In this document: positions 61,652 to 64,000 of the stretch, piece after piece
How positions within the stretch are numbered: position 1 is the stretch's first letter
Layout of the letters: each line of letters begins with the position of its first letter
Assembly: GCF_020905375.1 (NCBI RefSeq)
Contig: NZ_JAJJBU010000003.1
Span: 434,001 to 498,000, forward strand
Length of the DNA stretch: 64,000 nt
Direction of reading: 5' to 3'
Origin: Arthrobacter cryoconiti
Lineage (GTDB): Bacteria; Actinomycetota; Actinomycetes; Actinomycetales; Micrococcaceae
Translations under genes and position numbers: made by a program
Notes under the pieces: model-generated
The model's database searches: none
Seen by the model: the letters and a program-made list of their open reading frames with translations, nothing else
What the model was told of the DNA's origin: nothing

Positions 61652-62479
61652 ATGGCGAACTATACCGCCGCTGATATTAAGGCACTGCGCGAGCGCACGG
61701 GCGCTGGCATGATGGACGTCAAGAAGGCTCTCGACGAGGCAAATGGTGACGCCGAGAAGGCCCTAGAATTCATTCGGATCAAGGGTCTCAAGGGCGCCAC
61801 GAAGCGTGAAGGCCGCTCCACCGCTGAAGGTTTGGTTGCAGCTAAGGCGCAGAATGGCGTTGGCGTCATGGTTGAAGTCAACTGTGAAACTGACTTTGTG
61901 GCCAAGGCTGCTCCGTTCATCGAGTTTTCCAACAAGGTGCTAGCAACTGCCATTTCTTCCGGTGCGGCTGACGTTGAAACACTCCTGGCTGCCGAGGTTG
62001 ATGGCAAGCCGCTGTCTGAAGCTGTCATTGAAGCCGGCGCGCTTCTGGGCGAAAAGATTGCCATCCGCCGGATCGCTCGTGTTGAAGGTGCCACAGTTGA
62101 CGCCTACTTGCACAAGACTTCCAAGGACCTTCCAGCCCAGGTTGGTGTGCTGTTCGCGATCGACGGCGAAAACCAGGCTGTCGCTCACGATGTTGCTGTC
62201 CACATTGCCGCTATGTCTCCTAAGTTCCTTAGCCGCGACGAAGTTGCAGCTGAGACTGTCGAGACCGAGCGTCGCATTGCCGCCGAGACCGCTCAGGCAG
62301 AGGGCAAGCCCGAAGCTGCCATGAGCAAAATCGTTGAAGGTCGCCTCACCGGCTTCTTCAAGGAAATCGTTTTGGTTGATCAGTCCTTCGCCAAGGATGC
62401 TAAGAAAAGCGTTGGCTCAATTTTGGCTGAAGCTGGCGTCAAGGGCGTCGCATTTGCTCGTTTCCGTGTTGGCGCATAA
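61652..62479 (+). CDS. tsf: Elongation factor Ts
   Basis: A 275-residue EF-Ts, the nucleotide exchange factor for EF-Tu. The N-terminal UBA-like domain has IKALRERTGAGMMDVKKAL with the TGAGMMD motif, then EGLVAAKAQNGVGVMVEVNCETDFVAK and two core subdomains. Ribosome-binding site gaggggt. Follows rpsB after 152 bp and is followed by a terminator. Confidence 0.97.
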   Translation: MANYTAADIKALRERTGAGMMDVKKALDEANGDAEKALEFIRIKGLKGATKREGRSTAEGLVAAKAQNGVGVMVEVNCETDFVAKAAPFIEFSNKVLATAISSGAADVETLLAAEVDGKPLSEAVIEAGALLGEKIAIRRIARVEGATVDAYLHKTSKDLPAQVGVLFAIDGENQAVAHDVAVHIAAMSPKFLSRDEVAAETVETERRIAAETAQAEGKPEAAMSKIVEGRLTGFFKEIVLVDQSFAKDAKKSVGSILAEAGVKGVAFARFRVGA

Positions 62480-62503
62480 CGCACCAGCACCCTGATGCAC
62501 ACT

Positions 62504-62538
62504 AAAGGGGCGCCCGCCCACGCGGCCGCCCCTTTTTT
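62504..62538 (+). terminator. Intrinsic terminator after tsf
   Basis: aaaggggcg (62504-62512) pairs with cgccccttt (62527-62535), followed by T-rich ttttttg. It separates rpsB-tsf from pyrH-frr. Confidence 0.85.
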
Positions 62539-62701
62539 GTGCGCAATGTCAGCTAGAATTTGTAACGCACGTTGTCATTGTCGGCCCAAGGCGCGTCAAT
62601 GGCCCTGCATGGGTGACACCACTGCATCAGCAACTGCACCGACATCACTGCATCGGGTAAAGGGGCCTGGCTCAGGCCGCCCTGCTCCCACGGAAGGCGA
62701 A

Positions 62702-63463
62702 ATGACAACTGACACTTCAAAGACCACTCAAGATCACGGCGCCCCCCAAGCAGCAACCACCAAGCGTCGTCGGGTGCTGTTGAAGCTATCTGGAGAAGTA
62801 TTCGGTGCCGGGAAACTAGGAGTTGACCCTGACACCATCCGCAACATTGCCAAGCAGATCGCCAGCACCGTGGATACCGTGGAAGTCGCCATCGTCGTTG
62901 GTGGCGGAAACTTCTTCAGAGGAGCTGAACTCTCCGCTTCCGGAATGGACCGTTCCCGCGCGGACTATATGGGCATGTTGGGTACGGTAATGAACTGCCT
63001 GGCGCTGCAGGACTTCCTGGAACAAGCTGGCGTTGATACTCGCGTACAAAGTGCCATCACCATGGGTCAGGTGGCGGAGGCCTATATTCCACGGCGTGCC
63101 ATTCGCCACCTCGAGAAGAGTCGCGTTGTCATCTTTGGTGCCGGCGCGGGCCTTCCCTACTTCTCCACAGACACAGTGGCAGCTCAGCGCGCGCTGGAGG
63201 TCCACGCCGATGTGGTTTTGATGGCCAAGAATGGTGTGGATGGCGTCTACACGGCAGATCCGAAGAAGGACCCCACTGCCGTGAAACTCGACCACCTCAG
63301 CTATGACGAGGCAATGGCCAAGGATATTCGGGTGATGGACCAGACGGCATTTAGCCTATGCCGTGATAACAACGTCACGATGCTTGTCTTCGGGATGCAA
63401 GGAGAGGGAAACGTGGCGCGAGCCATCCGTGGTGAAGAACTGGGTACGCTGGTCACCCCCTAG
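62702..63463 (+). CDS. pyrH: Uridylate kinase
   Basis: A 253-residue UMP kinase of the amino-acid-kinase fold: [73 protein letters not shown] and [19 protein letters not shown]. It phosphorylates UMP to UDP. The frame is open to 62495, but ATG 62702 has ggaaggcg upstream. The N-terminal ~20 residues are a Thr/Ala-rich extension. Confidence 0.96.
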   Translation: MTTDTSKTTQDHGAPQAATTKRRRVLLKLSGEVFGAGKLGVDPDTIRNIAKQIASTVDTVEVAIVVGGGNFFRGAELSASGMDRSRADYMGMLGTVMNCLALQDFLEQAGVDTRVQSAITMGQVAEAYIPRRAIRHLEKSRVVIFGAGAGLPYFSTDTVAAQRALEVHADVVLMAKNGVDGVYTADPKKDPTAVKLDHLSYDEAMAKDIRVMDQTAFSLCRDNNVTMLVFGMQGEGNVARAIRGEELGTLVTP

Positions 63464-63583
63464 CCTTGCGCCCCAGCGAGGTACCGCGTCTGCGCGCTTG
63501 CTCACGGTAAGATAGTTCTAGGTTTGCCACGTTCGTTTGTCGTGGAAGTGTTGTTTACACCAAAATTGTTGAGGGAGACTGAC

Positions 63584-64000
63584 GTGATCGAAGAAACTTT
63601 GTTCGAGGCCGAAGAGAAGATGGGCAAGGCCATTGAGGTCGCGAAAGAGGATTTCTCCACTATTCGGACAGGCCGTGCGCACCCCGCCATGTTCTCCAAG
63701 GTTCTGGTGGAATACTACGGTGCGCCCACCCCTTTGCAGCAGTTGGCGTCCTTTGCTGTACCAGAAGCTCGCACACTGCTCATCACCCCGTTCGATAAAA
63801 CTTCCTTGCATGAGATCGAGCGGGCGCTTAGCTCGTCGGACGTGGGTGCCAATCCTTCAAATGACGGCAACGTCATCCGCATCATGATGCCTGAACTTAG
63901 TGCGGAACGGCGCCGGGAGTACGTGAAACTGGCGCGCACTAAGGGTGAAGACGCTAAAGTTTCGGTGCGGAACATCCGGCGCAAGGCCAAAGAATCGCTA
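63584..64000 (+). CDS. frr: Ribosome recycling factor, cut by the right edge
   Basis: The first 139 codons of [91 protein letters not shown] and [28 protein letters not shown]. It splits post-termination ribosomes together with EF-G. GTG 63584 has gagggag upstream. About 46 residues are missing beyond the window. Confidence 0.96.
   Translation, partial: MIEETLFEAEEKMGKAIEVAKEDFSTIRTGRAHPAMFSKVLVEYYGAPTPLQQLASFAVPEARTLLITPFDKTSLHEIERALSSSDVGANPSNDGNVIRIMMPELSAERRREYVKLARTKGEDAKVSVRNIRRKAKESL

Overview
The window looks like a piece of chromosome from a high-GC actinobacterium, most likely an Arthrobacter-type member of the Micrococcaceae. The pointers are GTG/TTG starts, a SAM-IV riboswitch in front of metY-metX, an IdeR/DtxR-like iron box, the dusB-dgt-dnaG-tRNA-Asn order, an LCP protein, and an rpsB-tsf-pyrH-frr operon at the right end. 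This assignment is inference from gene content; no 16S gene or search was available. I found no prophage, insertion sequence or CRISPR array.

Layout. 0-4.6 kb: an overlapping operon (M20 peptidase, GNAT, enolase-superfamily racemase) followed by an M55 D-aminopeptidase. Together these fit release of D-amino acids from peptides and their conversion to L-amino acids through N-acyl intermediates. A LysE exporter converges on it. 4.6-5.9 kb: hutI. 6.1-10.9 kb: a sugar operon (SIS isomerase/deaminase, ROK kinase, PfkB kinase, class II aldolase, DeoR regulator) that fits amino-sugar or tagatose-phosphate catabolism. 10.9-15.3 kb: the efeUOB iron uptake operon on the minus strand, headed by an IdeR-like box. 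15.4-20.5 kb: a histidine phosphatase, a CPBP membrane protein, a VOC protein and tex. 20.7-23.5 kb: SAM-IV riboswitch, metY and metX. 23.5-31.1 kb: small housekeeping genes, a frameshifted esterase, an S4 protein, a lactonase, glyS, a GNAT and a YibE/F protein.

31.1-34.2 kb: a three-gene minus-strand operon (type III polyketide synthase, methyltransferase, FAD hydroxylase) with overlapping ends, probably making a tailored phenolic or quinone compound. 34.5-40.4 kb: DUF421 protein, CorA, then a TetR-YhgE/Pip-ABC-ATPase group with a palindromic operator. 40.5-46.2 kb: dusB, a striking 53/54-bp tandem array with a perfect 160-bp higher-order period, dgt, dnaG and two identical tRNA-Asn genes. 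46.2-49.7 kb: a zinc alcohol dehydrogenase, a MmyB-type regulator and an old-yellow-enzyme reductase. 49.7-52.7 kb: a gene-poor stretch that looks more AT-rich, with a DUF4287 protein, an LCP protein and a four-helix membrane protein. 52.8-60.3 kb: an MFS exporter, a holin-like protein, a probable lipid/glycolipid operon (CDP-alcohol phosphatidyltransferase, DMT protein, GT4 glycosyltransferase), a CAT-anticodon tRNA, an acyl-CoA dehydrogenase behind a perfect palindrome, and an M23 peptidase. 60.6-64.0 kb: rpsB, tsf, pyrH and the start of frr.

A recurring feature is short tandem duplication (9-24 bp units, two or three copies) at gene ends or in spacers, seen at about ten places. The 10-copy array upstream of dgt is the extreme case.
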